From: Brasenia schreberi
Lineage: Eukaryota; Streptophyta; Magnoliopsida; Nymphaeales; Cabombaceae
Assembly: GCA_036023115.1 (NCBI GenBank)
Contig: JAYKKT010000089.1
Span: forward strand, 18,781,001-18,845,000
Direction: 5' to 3'
Length of the DNA stretch: 64,000 nt
Translations under genes and position numbers: made by a program
Notes under the pieces: model-generated
The model's database searches: none
What the model was told of the DNA's origin: nothing
Seen by the model: only the letters and a program-made list of their open reading frames with translations
Shown: positions 54,512 to 64,000 of the stretch, in pieces
Layout of the letters: each line of letters begins with the position of its first letter
Position numbering within the stretch: the first letter of the stretch is position 1

Positions 54512-54615
54512 TGGCACGCCCTGTTTACATAAATAGGCCTTAGACGCACGAGAGGATCCACTCCAAGCCCAGAAAAGGCGGGGAGGCATGGGGATTTTCG
54601 CGCGTCCACAGAGAT

Positions 54616-54633
54616 TGGCACGCCCAGTGGGAT
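54616..54633 (+). promoter_or_regulatory. Primer-binding site of element F
   Basis: TGGCACGCCCAGTGGGAT, 5 nt after the LTR end, two changes from the E version. Confidence 0.9.
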
Positions 54634-54705
54634 GTGAGCCTTTCAAAAAGTCAAGTTTGTAAAGTTAGGAGTTTGCAAAAATTTTAAGAGGTGTCGTTTT
54701 TAACT

Positions 54706-54727
54706 TGTTTTCTTTGCTTGTACTTAG
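54706..54727 (+). promoter_or_regulatory. Putative 3' splice site before ORF1 of F
   Basis: A pyrimidine tract TTGTTTTCTTTGCTTG then TACTTAG|G, 25 nt before the ORF1 ATG. Used with the LTR donor at 53277 it would remove a 1.45-kb intron containing the PBS. Confidence 0.5.
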
Positions 54728-54752
54728 GACATTTTGAAAAAGCTTGAAAAGC

Positions 54753-57619
54753 ATGTCAAAATCCAATCCAAGTGAAGTGTCGAGCCAAGGCTCATGCGCA
54801 TCAAGTTCTCACTCTAAGAGGATTTTCAAAAACAAAATAAAACTAGATGAGATCGAGGACCTGAGAAGGGAGTTTGAGGCCAAAATCAATGCTCTCAGCG
54901 AGGCTGAAGTAGGCGATTCATGTTCATCAAACGGTGAACAAAGGCCTAAGAAAAAATCTGAAAAACCTCGCAAGCACAAAGAGGCCTCCGTAATGGAAGG
55001 TAACCAATACCACGAGTCCTTCACACAAAAAGACCGTAAAGCCCTACAGCAGTTGCTAAAAGGGCAGAATGAAGAGAAAAGAAGCTACGCCCTGTCTGAT
55101 TTTCTTCCTATGGATTACGAAACAGACAGTGACGATGAAATACCGAACTTCCATCGGTATGATGGCATGGGAGACCCTAGGTCTCACTTGCAGCTTTTCT
55201 CGCGTCTAGCCCATAAGAAGAAAAAGGACTCGATGAAATGGGTGTATTGGTTTCCTTTATCCCTTAAAGGCACAATTGCCAAGTGGCTGGCTTCCTACGA
55301 CTTAAGCCAGTTCGCTACTTTTGAAGAGTTAGAGAACTGCTTCATGCAAAGATTTGCACACAACGTAGAAATCACGCCGACTCTGAATACCTTAAGGGAT
55401 ACAAAGCAAGGCATGAACGAAGACGTACATGCCTTCATTATAAATGGAGGTCGCTTTTGGGCCAAGTGAGAGAGCCCATATCCGAAGGATGCGCAGTCAT
55501 GCTCATCTTGGATAACTTTAAAAGCGAGTTAAAAACCCTTCTCTCGCTCCATGAGATCTCAACTTTCCATAAATTGATCAAAAAGGCCTCCCTTTTCGAA
55601 ACCAACTTGTGAAAAGGGACATACGATCACTTGTGGAAAGGAAGTGCCGTTTCCAAAACCCGCTTGGAAAAGCCCATCACATACGGGCTACCCACGATGG
55701 ACAAAGGGGCAAAGCCTCATAAAATCGCCAATATCCGGGTGGATCCAGGCGTGGCAGGCACTTCCAAAAATTTTGAAAAGTTAGAAAATAAGAGGGAGCG
55801 AAATTTTTAAAAACCGGTTGAAAAACGGGAGTATACTCCGCTGGGGCAACCTGTGTCGGAGGTCCTAGACCTCCTACTTGCCCAGGGCATGATAGAACTC
55901 CCTGAAATCCCCCAAGGAGTCACTTCCAAAGGGGGGTATTTAAACCGATTTTGTAAGTATCATCGGCTCAAAGGCCATGATACCAAACGCTGCTTCTCCC
56001 TCTTAAATAAAATTGAAAACTTGATAACAGAAGGCCGGCTTCAGGTCACTGCGAAACCTGAGCCACCTCAAGCTATCTTCAACGAACCCTTTCCCAAACA
56101 CACCAGTTGTAGTGGGAAAGGAAAGGAGGTATGTACCCTCACCATTTTCAAGGAACTAGCGCAAAAAACAGAACCTGGTCGACCCACTTGTGCGCCCATT
56201 CTTGTACTGTACAAGAAGCCCGCCCAAGTCGTCATTCGGGGACCACCAAAAATGGAATCCCCGGCAAAACCAGTTTTGAAAATCCAAGGTTCTCCTCAAC
56301 TCATCCTTAGAGCCAAATTTAGCGCAAACCCTAGGCTGGTCGTGGGGGAAGTGACTGGATCCGGGAGGATCTATCAACCCCCGTACCTTCAAGGTGCTCA
56401 AAAGGTGGTCAGTGTGCCTGGCCCCTCAAAAGCATGTATCCCTAGTGTTCTGCCAAAAGTAGATAAGGACAAAGTCATCCTAAATCCTTATGACTTCGAA
56501 AACCACCTTTCAAAGATTCCTATTCACATGTCTATCTTAGAGCTTATAAAAACCTCGCCTAGGCATAGACTTGTATTAGAGAAAATTCTAGAAAGGGCCA
56601 AGGTTGATTCGAACATAAGTCCGGAATCCTTGTCTGCCCAAGTGGCTTTATTAGGAGCAAAATCACCCATCACTTTCTCGGAAGATGATGTAGATAGACC
56701 CTATGAAACCCATAACCAGGCCTTGCATATCGAGGTGGTTCTGAATAACCACTCTCTGGACAAGTGCCTAGTCGATGGTGGAGGAGGGCTCAACATCCTT
56801 CCACTTCATGTGGCGTATAAAATCGGAGTCACCTCGACTTCAGTGAACCCAAGCCCCATCGTTATCATTGGATACGATGGGAATGCGTCTAGACCTTTAG
56901 GATCCATCGAACTCCCAATGGAAACGGGAGGGATCAAACACACAGGGGTGTTCCATGTCTTGGACATCCACCCCCATTATAACCTGTTGCTAGGAAGACC
57001 TTGGATACACAGTTTGTGCGCTGTGCTATCCACCTTCCACAGGTGTGTCAAGATCCCTTTCAGGGACCAGGTCGTAGTGATCCTAGGTGAGAGTCACCCA
57101 CAGCTTCAGGGGATCATAAACTCCCCTTGTTTATCGAGCTCCCAAGCCCATGAGGCTAACCTGGGGCAAATTGTGATTGAGCCACCTCGACTCATGTTAA
57201 ACAACCCTAGGAAGGTTGTATGTGTGAAGGGGCCGCCCAAAGCAGGCCCCCTCCCAATCTTAACCCTTCTAGTAAAACCCAAGCGTTCCCTATTTCCAAA
57301 GCCCCTGGACAAGAGGCCATATGAGCACAATATGGACGATAGCATGTTCCAGGACCACGACTTATATCAAAATTTTTCAAAAAACAAAAAGTCGTGGAAC
57401 ATGTTGTTGAACATAGGCTACACGCCCTACAAGAGTTTAGGGGCACAGAACCAGGGTCTCCTAGAGCCCATCCTTCCTAGGGCCAATCCAAGCTGATATG
57501 GGATCGACTATACTCCCCGAATACCGCCGGAGCCACCCCCTGTGACCACCTGGGTCAAGGGTGCCTCAAAACCTGCCTTAGAAGAAACCTACGATTTAGA
57601 TCTCCTATTCCGAGTCTAA
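54753..57619 (+). pseudogene. gag-pr: Broken ORF1 (Gag-protease) of element F
   Basis: The ATG is at 54753. It aligns to E's ORF1 over its whole length, with the same gag core, zinc knuckle CKYHRLKGHDTKRC, DGGG protease site and G-patch-like tail. Damage: a 1-nt deletion near 55450 in the gag core (stop soon after), TGA at 55610-55612, TAA at 55808-55810, and TGA at 57494-57496 inside the G-patch-like segment. The stops at 55610 and 57494 are CGA-to-TGA type when aligned to E or related codons. The tail after the last stop continues to TAA at 57617-57619. Confidence 0.92.
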
Positions 57620-57644
57620 CTCGTAGTGTTTTCCCTTTGTAGGT

Positions 57645-60600
57645 ATGACGGAAGATCCCTTTTCTAAAAATACAAAAACATTTGAAAAGCTTAAAAACAA
57701 AAAAATCAGAAAACAAGAAAAACCAAAAACAATGGAAAAACAAAAACTCGAAAATAGAGTGCTTTGTATAGTTCCCAAGGTTCTTGTTTTACGAAAACCC
57801 AAAAAAATTGAAAATATGGAAAATACCAAAAAGATTTTGTACATAGCTGCTCCGGGTAGGACTTTGAGAAAAGGAAAGGATTTCGAAAGAAACGTTGTCT
57901 GCACAGCCAGACCAAAATTTTCGAAATCACTTGAAAATCCAAGTACAAAAGCAGGTCATTTTGAAAACCACGCATCAAATTCCCTCGGGTCTATAGCCCA
58001 CGAGAATGATCAAAGCCCAGAAGTGGATCCCCTTGAGGAAGATCCTACTTCTGAGCTCCCAGAATTTCATAAGATTCTCGATTTTGAAAAACCTTCCCAA
58101 TCAGTAGGAGGAGATTTCATAGAGGTGAACCTAGGGGATGATTCCAATCCCAAAACCATCAAAATAGGCGCATGCTTGCATGAAACTAAAAGGTTAGCAT
58201 TCATTGCATTTCTACGAACCTATTTAGATGTATTTGCGTGGACGTATGAAGACATGCCGGGCATAGATCCCAGCATTGTCGAGCATCATCTTCCCTTAGA
58301 TGCAGGTGTAAAACCCATAAAGCAGAAGCTTAGGAAAATACACCCGAATGTACACACGTAAGTCAAAGAGGGTTTAGAAGATCTGCTAAAAGCCGGATTT
58401 ATAAAACCCATTGCGTATTCTGATTGGTTATCAAATATTGTTGTAGTTCGAAAAGCCAATGGGAAAATTCGAATATGCATCGATTTCAGAAACCTGAATA
58501 AAACCACTCCAAAGGATAATTATCCTTTACCAAACATAGATTTGATAGTCGATAGTACTGCAAATCATGAAATGTTTTCGTTTATGGATGGCTATTCAGG
58601 CTATAATCAAATCAAACTAAGTCCACGAGATCAGGGTAAGACCGCCTTCACAACCCCATGGGGCACGTACTGCTATACGGTCATGCCCTTTGGTTTAAAA
58701 AATGCTGGCGCAACATACCAACGAGCCATGACCACGATCTTCCATGATAAGATTCATGAGCTCGTAGAAGTGTATGTAGATGATCTCTTGGCAAAATCCA
58801 AAACCCGATGCACCCATATCGAATGTTTACAAAAGATTTTCGAAAGGATTAGGCTTTACAAAGTAAAGCTAAACCCTCAAAAATGTGTGTTCGGGGTAGA
58901 ATCAGGAAAGCTTCTAGGCTTTATGGTGAGTCAAAGGGGAATAGAAGTCGACCCCTCTAAGTGTCGAGCCATCATAGACATGGCTCCACCCTCCAATCTC
59001 ACCCAAATCCGTAGCCTCCAAGGTCGTTTACAATCCGTTCGTCGATTCATATCGAATCTGGCCACTAGATGCGAACCCTTCAACAAACTGTTGAGGAAGG
59101 GCATGAAATTCTTATGGGATGACGAATGCCAGAAGTCCTTCGAGAGACTGAAGGCATACTTGGTTAATCCCCTCGTTTTGAACCCTCCAAAGCAAGGAAA
59201 ACCAGTTTTATTATACATCTCCGTGCATGCAAATGCTTTAGGAGCCCTGTTGGCTCAATACGAGGATGACACCCATAAGGAGTATGCCATCTACTATATT
59301 TCGAAAACTCTCTTGGCTTATGAACGAAATTATCAAGCCATGGAGAAGACGTGCTTGGCCCTAGTCTGGGCCTGCCAGAAATTCATACATTATTTCCTAG
59401 ATCATGAGATCTGGATAGTGTCCAAGCTTGATCCAATCAAGCACTTGTTCGAAAAACCCATTCTCACGGGTAGATTGGGCAAATGGCAACTCCTTCTAAT
59501 GGAGTATGATCTGAAATACCATCACCAGATCTCCATTAAGGGGCAAGCCCTAGCAGATTACGTGGCTGAGTTCCCCTTAGAGGACGCATATCCCACTCTT
59601 GTTGAAATGCCTGATGAAGGCATATTGCAAAACCATTTTCAAAACCACATTTTGGCAAATTCTTTCGAAAACCAAGTGTGGAAGATGCACTTCGATGGGG
59701 CACGAAACCAATGAGGGGCTGGTGCTGGGGTCATCCTAATCTCCCCTGAAAAGGGCGAGATTCCCATAGCAGTCCACTTAGATTTCGAATGTTCCAACAA
59801 CGTAGCTGAGTATGAAGCACTCATACAAGGCTTAAGGATTTCAAAAACTCTAGGGTCATCGTGCATTGAGGTCTTTGGAGATTCACTCCTTGTCATAAAC
59901 CAGGTTTTAAAAATTTGGCAAGTACGTAATGAGAAACTACTTCCATATCACGAGTTGGCCACTCGATTGGTCCAGTCCTTCCAATCGTGTAAACTCACAC
60001 ACGTGGGAAGAGAGGACAATAGCATCGCCGATGCCCTCTCCTCCTTGGGTTCAGCCCTGAAGGTCGATCCCATTTCAGGGACCAGATCTTTGGAAATATG
60101 GCATGCGCCCCACCCATCCACACACGACTTGGATATTTGCCAAAATAACCATGAGTCTATTGAAAAACCCTGGTTTTATGACATCAAACAGTTTTTAGAA
60201 AATGGGGGATTCGCCGAGGATGCCACATCCAAAGATAAGGCATTCATTCGTAAGATTTCGACCCGATACACCATTCTAGGTGGAGTTTTATAATAAAAAA
60301 GTTTTACCGACATTTTGCTTAGGTGTATCGACCTAGAGGAGGCTAGGATAATGATGCACGAGTTCCACGATGGAGAATGTGGAGGTCATGTTAATGCCAA
60401 CATGATGGCAATGAAAATACTTAGAGGGGGCTATTTTTGGTCCACCCTGAAAAAGGATTGCCACGATCATGTTAGGAAGTGTCATCCATGTCAAGTGCAT
60501 GGGCACACCATTCATATCCCTTCATCTGCATTACATTCCGCGGTCAGCCCCTGGCCATTTACCATGTGGGCATTTGACATAGTAGGCCCAATATTTCCAA

Positions 60601-61325
60601 AGGCCTCGAATGGGCATCGATTTATTTTAGCAGCCACGGAGTATTTCTCCAAGTGGGTGGAAGCCATTTCCCTAACCAACATAATGGGGCAACATGTGGT
60701 AGCTTTCATCCATCCGGAATATCTTGGCTCGATTTGGGGTTCCATTCATATCCCTCAAGGCAACGGCCAAGCCGAAGCCACAAACAAGACTCTCATTAGC
60801 ATAATTGAGAAAACCTTAGAGAAGGGTAAGACGTGGAACGAGAAGCTGGATGAAGCCTTATGGGCTTATAGGACTTCCATCCGGACTCCCATGAATGCCA
60901 CACCATTCGAATTGGTCTATGGCACAAACGCCATTCTTCCCATTCATACTCAACTGCATTCATTCCATACATCCATAGCACTCGACCTCCCCCTAGAGAC
61001 ACTTCAGCATGCTAGGATGGCCGAACTAGATTTGCTAGATGAGAGGCGACTCCTTGCCATGGATCATGCTCGTGCATACCGGCAAAGAATAGCCCGACAT
61101 TATAGCAAACACATGAGACCTCGCCACTTTGAAGTGGGGGATCTGGTCTTAAAAACCATCCATCATCGTGGCCCACACCCCCTAGGAAAGTGGCGCCCTA
61201 ACTGGGATGGACCCTATGTTGTGCGAGCAACCACTACGAACAATTCGTATTGGTTGATTGATGTAGAAGGTAGGAATTTAGCAGATCCTATCAATATTCA
61301 ATACTTAAAGAAGTATCATGTGTAG
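57645..61325 (+). pseudogene. pol: Broken ORF2/pol of element F
   Basis: The ATG at 57645 follows ORF1 by 25 nt in the +1 frame and directly follows CCCTTTGTAG|GT. The N-terminal part is intact where E has indels, so this start is probably the family's. Domains: RT with YVDDLLAKS, a degenerate first RNase H, a second RNase H with its MHFDGA Asp, and integrase. Stops: TAA 58359-58361, TGA 59712-59714, TAA-TAA 60291-60296. Near 60720-60752 a deletion of about 110 nt removes the integrase segment with the second catalytic Asp (present in D and E as SDNGTPF), and nearby indels put the frame back. It ends LKKYHV at 61325. Confidence 0.92.
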
Positions 61326-62497
61326 GATTTGGATTAAATTCCAATTTTCGAAAATTTTAGGGATAGCTGCCCTGAGACATGTGAATAAGGTGCAAAGGCG
61401 AACTCGTGTGACAATGAGTGAGAGAATTCACACTTGTGAAAGAGCGGAGTCTTCAAAATCGTGGTTACATTTCAAAATCCTTCTTCTTACAAAGAAAGGC
61501 CTAGTTCAATATAGCAAGATACTTGCAAGTAGTACGTGCTATTTCTAAATAGGCTGATCTGGAATGGATCGAGTGTAGGCTTGGGATAAGTCCTCCCCTC
61601 TTCTCTTCTCCTTCCAAAAGGAAAACAAAAGCCCAAACAAAGGGAATTTCCCATTCAAAGTCTCTTTCCAAAAGAAAGAAACCAGAATTCAAAGGAAAAA
61701 TCGATTCTCTTGTGAAAAGGAGGGATTAAAGAAAAAAATACTCCCAAAGGGAGACCCTCGATGAAAAAAAGGAAAAAGAGGCCAAAAAGCTCAAAAAGAG
61801 CAGTTTTCCGCCTTCTGTGCCTCAAACCACGGGACGCTTCAGAAGGGACCGTGGTATCTCTTTCCCATCCCTGGCTTATCCCAAGCTAAAGCATGGTTCA
61901 TTTCGAGGAATCCTAAAGTAAAAATAGGATTTACTTACTTGAATTTCATCTTGTTTGAGAATTCGACGTTTCGAGTAAGACATAGGAATTTGAAATATAG
62001 CTTGTTTTCTTACAAAACCTCCGCTAGATAAGCGAGTGTTAAGACTCAAACAAGGGCAAACACGAAGAGCTCAAGATCCTCAGGATCGAGACTCAAGACA
62101 GTTGTCCCTTTTGTAAAATAACTTTTGTAAATAAGTTTTAGAAACCGAACATCGAACAGCATAGGATCTGCTCACTTGGAGCAATAGGCCTTGTAAGTCT
62201 CTAGACTTCGACCACATCTGGTCTCTGGGAGGTCGCCACTCTTGGCACCACACCCATGTCATGCATCAGCATTCCACGCATGGTACTTGCATAAACATAA
62301 TCCCATTTAGGACCAGATTCCAGAGTACAAACCCTTTGGCGTAATATCTCCTCCTACCAGAGTTTTAAATTGAGATTTTGCTAAAGATTGGGGCGATCCC
62401 ATATTCTTCGTGGATAGATCTAGGGAGACATTGAAAGGGGTGTTTGTCATCTTTGCCCTTATCCAAATCGATTTGGACAAGGCCAAAGAGGGGCATC
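61326..62497 (+). other. 3' non-coding region of element F with polypurine tract
   Basis: Conserved order: the ACCACGG/CCGTGGT element (61826-61855), the AATCCTA/TAGGATT inverted repeat (about 61911-61936), the hairpin GCCCTTATCCAAAT / ATTTGGACAAGGCC (62455-62484), then the polypurine tract AAAGAGGGGCATC (62485-62497) touching the LTR. No ORF of note. Confidence 0.88.
62455..62497 (+). promoter_or_regulatory. Pre-polypurine hairpin and polypurine tract of F
   Basis: A nearly perfect 14-bp inverted repeat immediately precedes AAAGAGGGGCATC, the plus-strand primer site. The same pair is found at B 17278-17320, C 25392-25434, D 34355-34398, E 38961-39003 and, degenerate, G 272-313. Confidence 0.8.
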
Positions 62498-64000
62498 TGT
62501 AAACACCCCGAAATCCCACGAATTTCTCAAATCCATCTGGTTTTGTAAAAGCAGCCCCAAAGGGCCATTTTGAGTCTGGAAACCCAGGAGCCTTCCAGAC
62601 AATCCTGTACATATGTTTTGAACTCTGTATTTCGAAAACATACAATATGGCTTTTAAAAGCTTTTTAAAAAACATATTTTGGAAACCCGAAGCAGCTTGG
62701 CCTAATCCAGACAGGACCAGGAGAGCTAAGGAGAGCCCGGAACCGGAGCACATGTTGAGCCCGGCACAGCAACTCTCGTAACAAATCCACACCCCTAGGA
62801 TCTCGAACGTCCAAGACCCTGTTATCATCGAAACATTGTTTGAAGTCATCTCCAAAAGGAGAAAACAGAGGCAGACGATCATGTTGGCGAAGACCCAACG
62901 CAAACGGAGTACTGATGCTGTCAGGTCCCTTACAAACCGTTCATTTCGAACACAGCTCGAAGGAGTCAGAGTTTAGTTTGGATCGGATCTGGACCATATA
63001 TATCCAGATCCCAATCCAAACCCATGTATGGACTTGGATTTGGATTTGGATTCAAAAATCCAATCCAATATCCATATCCATGGCCCACATCACCTTCTCA
63101 TAAATGGAGGTGGGGCCCACTTGAATTTCACGTGGGATTATGGGCATGAGAGAGAGTGGGGGTGGATAAGATCAAGTGTGTGTTGTAATTAAGCTTGACT
63201 TGTGTGTCAAGTTTGGGGTTAATCATGTGGGTTAGCCTAATTAAGTGGGTTTAAGCTTGTAATTAGCCAAAACCTAACCTAGGGCTGCACCAACATGATG
63301 TGGTTAAGGTCTATGGGCCATGCAAAGGGAGCTCCTTCACCTAAACCTAACCAAAAACACCTAATCCTAGCCTTCCACCCTAATCCGGCCCTAATCTGAG
63401 CCTAATCACCTAACCCACTTCCCTAATCCCGGCCTAATCCCAACCTAATCACCTAACCCACTTCCCTAATCCTTCCCTAAACCTAGGTTAATTTCCCTAA
63501 ACCTAGCCTAATCCTAGCCTAATCACCAAACCTAGCTCACTAAACCTCACCCTAGAACCAACCCACCTAACTAAACCCTAAACCTCTAAACCACCCCTAG
63601 CCCACAACCTACCCAAACCACTTGTATTTAAAATATCTGGCCCTACCCTTTCCAGCCCACCTTATCATCATACCACCCTACCTTACACCACTCCTAGCCA
63701 CTCTAACTACCCGCCACCATTAAGTCCCCCTAGTCTGCCACTCCAACCGACTGTCATTTCATTCGGCCACCCTAGCAACCCGCCAACCCTAGGTGATTCG
63801 TTAAACCTTCCCTTAGGTTCACCCTTTGCACAACTTACCTTAAAACTAAACCCTATCCTTAGTGACCCTACTTAGGTCCTTTAACCCAACCCACCAAAAA
63901 GAGCCCCTCCTTAGCAGCCGACCATCTTCAAGGCGCCCTTCCCGTGCGCCCAAGGCATCCGGCCAGCACCTCCCCTTGCCGTTCAACCTCGCGGAGCTCC
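62498..64000 (+). repeat. 3' LTR of element F (cut by window end)
   Basis: TGTAAACACCCC start at 62498, collinear with 51710 onward for 1.5 kb. The TATA-like site is near 63099-63107. The portion with donor, core motif and stem-loops lies past 64000. Confidence 0.92.

Larger units (their letters stand above)
51710..54610 (+). repeat. 5' LTR of element F
   Basis: 2901 bp, TGTAAACACC to CGCGTCCACA. In order: a GATCC(A)AATCC array (about 52195-52285), a TATA-like CATAAATGG (about 52311-52319), an AACCTAATC-rich stretch (52540-52830), a donor CTATTA|GTAAGTG (G at 53277), the core motif (53331-53376), the hairpin array (about 53530-54010), stem-loop 1 (about 54393-54428) and stem-loop 2 (54492-54511). 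It has the same architecture as E's LTR but is about 0.5 kb shorter. Confidence 0.92.
51710..64000 (+). mobile_element. Element F: Tat-like Ty3/Gypsy element, plus strand, running off the window
   Basis: 5' LTR 51710-54610, PBS 54616-54633, ORF1 54753-57619, ORF2 57645-61325, 3' non-coding 61326-62497, 3' LTR from 62498 onward. It is inserted in D in the opposite orientation to E; the left target flank is GTATG (51705-51709). The visible 1.5 kb of the 3' LTR differs from the 5' LTR at a few percent of positions, more than between E's LTRs, so F is older than E. Both ORFs are broken. Confidence 0.92.

Overview
The window is a dense block of nested LTR retrotransposons from a plant nuclear genome. 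I see no host gene, rRNA gene or tRNA gene. Nearly every element is Ty3/Gypsy of the Tat/Ogre-like type. The evidence is a long ORF1 with a retrotransposon gag domain, a C-x2-H-x4-H-x4-C knuckle, an aspartic protease and a G-patch-like tail; an ORF2 with reverse transcriptase (YVDD), a degenerate Ty3-type RNase H followed by a second RNase H, and an integrase without a chromodomain; and LTRs of 2.2-3.4 kb. All LTRs begin TGTAAACAC. The sequence does not allow a species call.

Layout, using my own names. Element G (+): 3' end of its internal region (1-313) and its 3' LTR (314-about 2512). Then old, decayed sequence with a second LTR start at about 4062 and a TA microsatellite. Element A (-): truncated gag pseudogene (5228-6382), PBS and 5' LTR (6522-9291). 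Element C (-) entered A's LTR at 9292; its 3' LTR (9292-11591 plus 24952-25391) is split by solo LTR S (+, 11592-24951), and S is split by element B (13597-24202, TSD GTATA). C's internal region is 25392-30420 and its 5' LTR starts at 30421 but is cut at 31421 by element D (-). D has its 3' LTR at 31422-34354 and internal pieces at 34355-35623 and 50331-51709, separated by element E (-, 35624-50330, complete, TSD TCCAT/TCCAC). D is cut again by element F (+, 51710 to beyond the window end). The rest of F, D, C and A therefore lies to the right of this window.

E and F are autonomous-type elements with decayed pol genes. D keeps an undamaged stretch of the second RNase H and integrase. B and C are non-autonomous: they keep the PBS, the polypurine tract and the 3' non-coding signals of the autonomous elements, but carry one ORF that has lost the gag core, knuckle and protease and keeps a charged, repeat-built N-terminus plus the G-patch-like C-terminus. 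B's copy is open for 468 codons. B's and C's pol is reduced to non-coding relics, so they presumably depend on E/F/D-type partners.

The most interesting signals are: (1) element B, bounded by one clean target-site duplication although one of its LTRs is a head-to-head palindrome with templated filler at the centre, which suggests the rearrangement arose before integration; (2) two stem-loops near the LTR 3' end, present in every LTR family here, with changes that preserve pairing; (3) a conserved splice donor in the LTR and an acceptor just before ORF1, which would make the PBS and the LTR hairpin array intronic; (4) the non-autonomous protein family of B and C. All comparisons were made by eye within this window; no database search or folding program was run.
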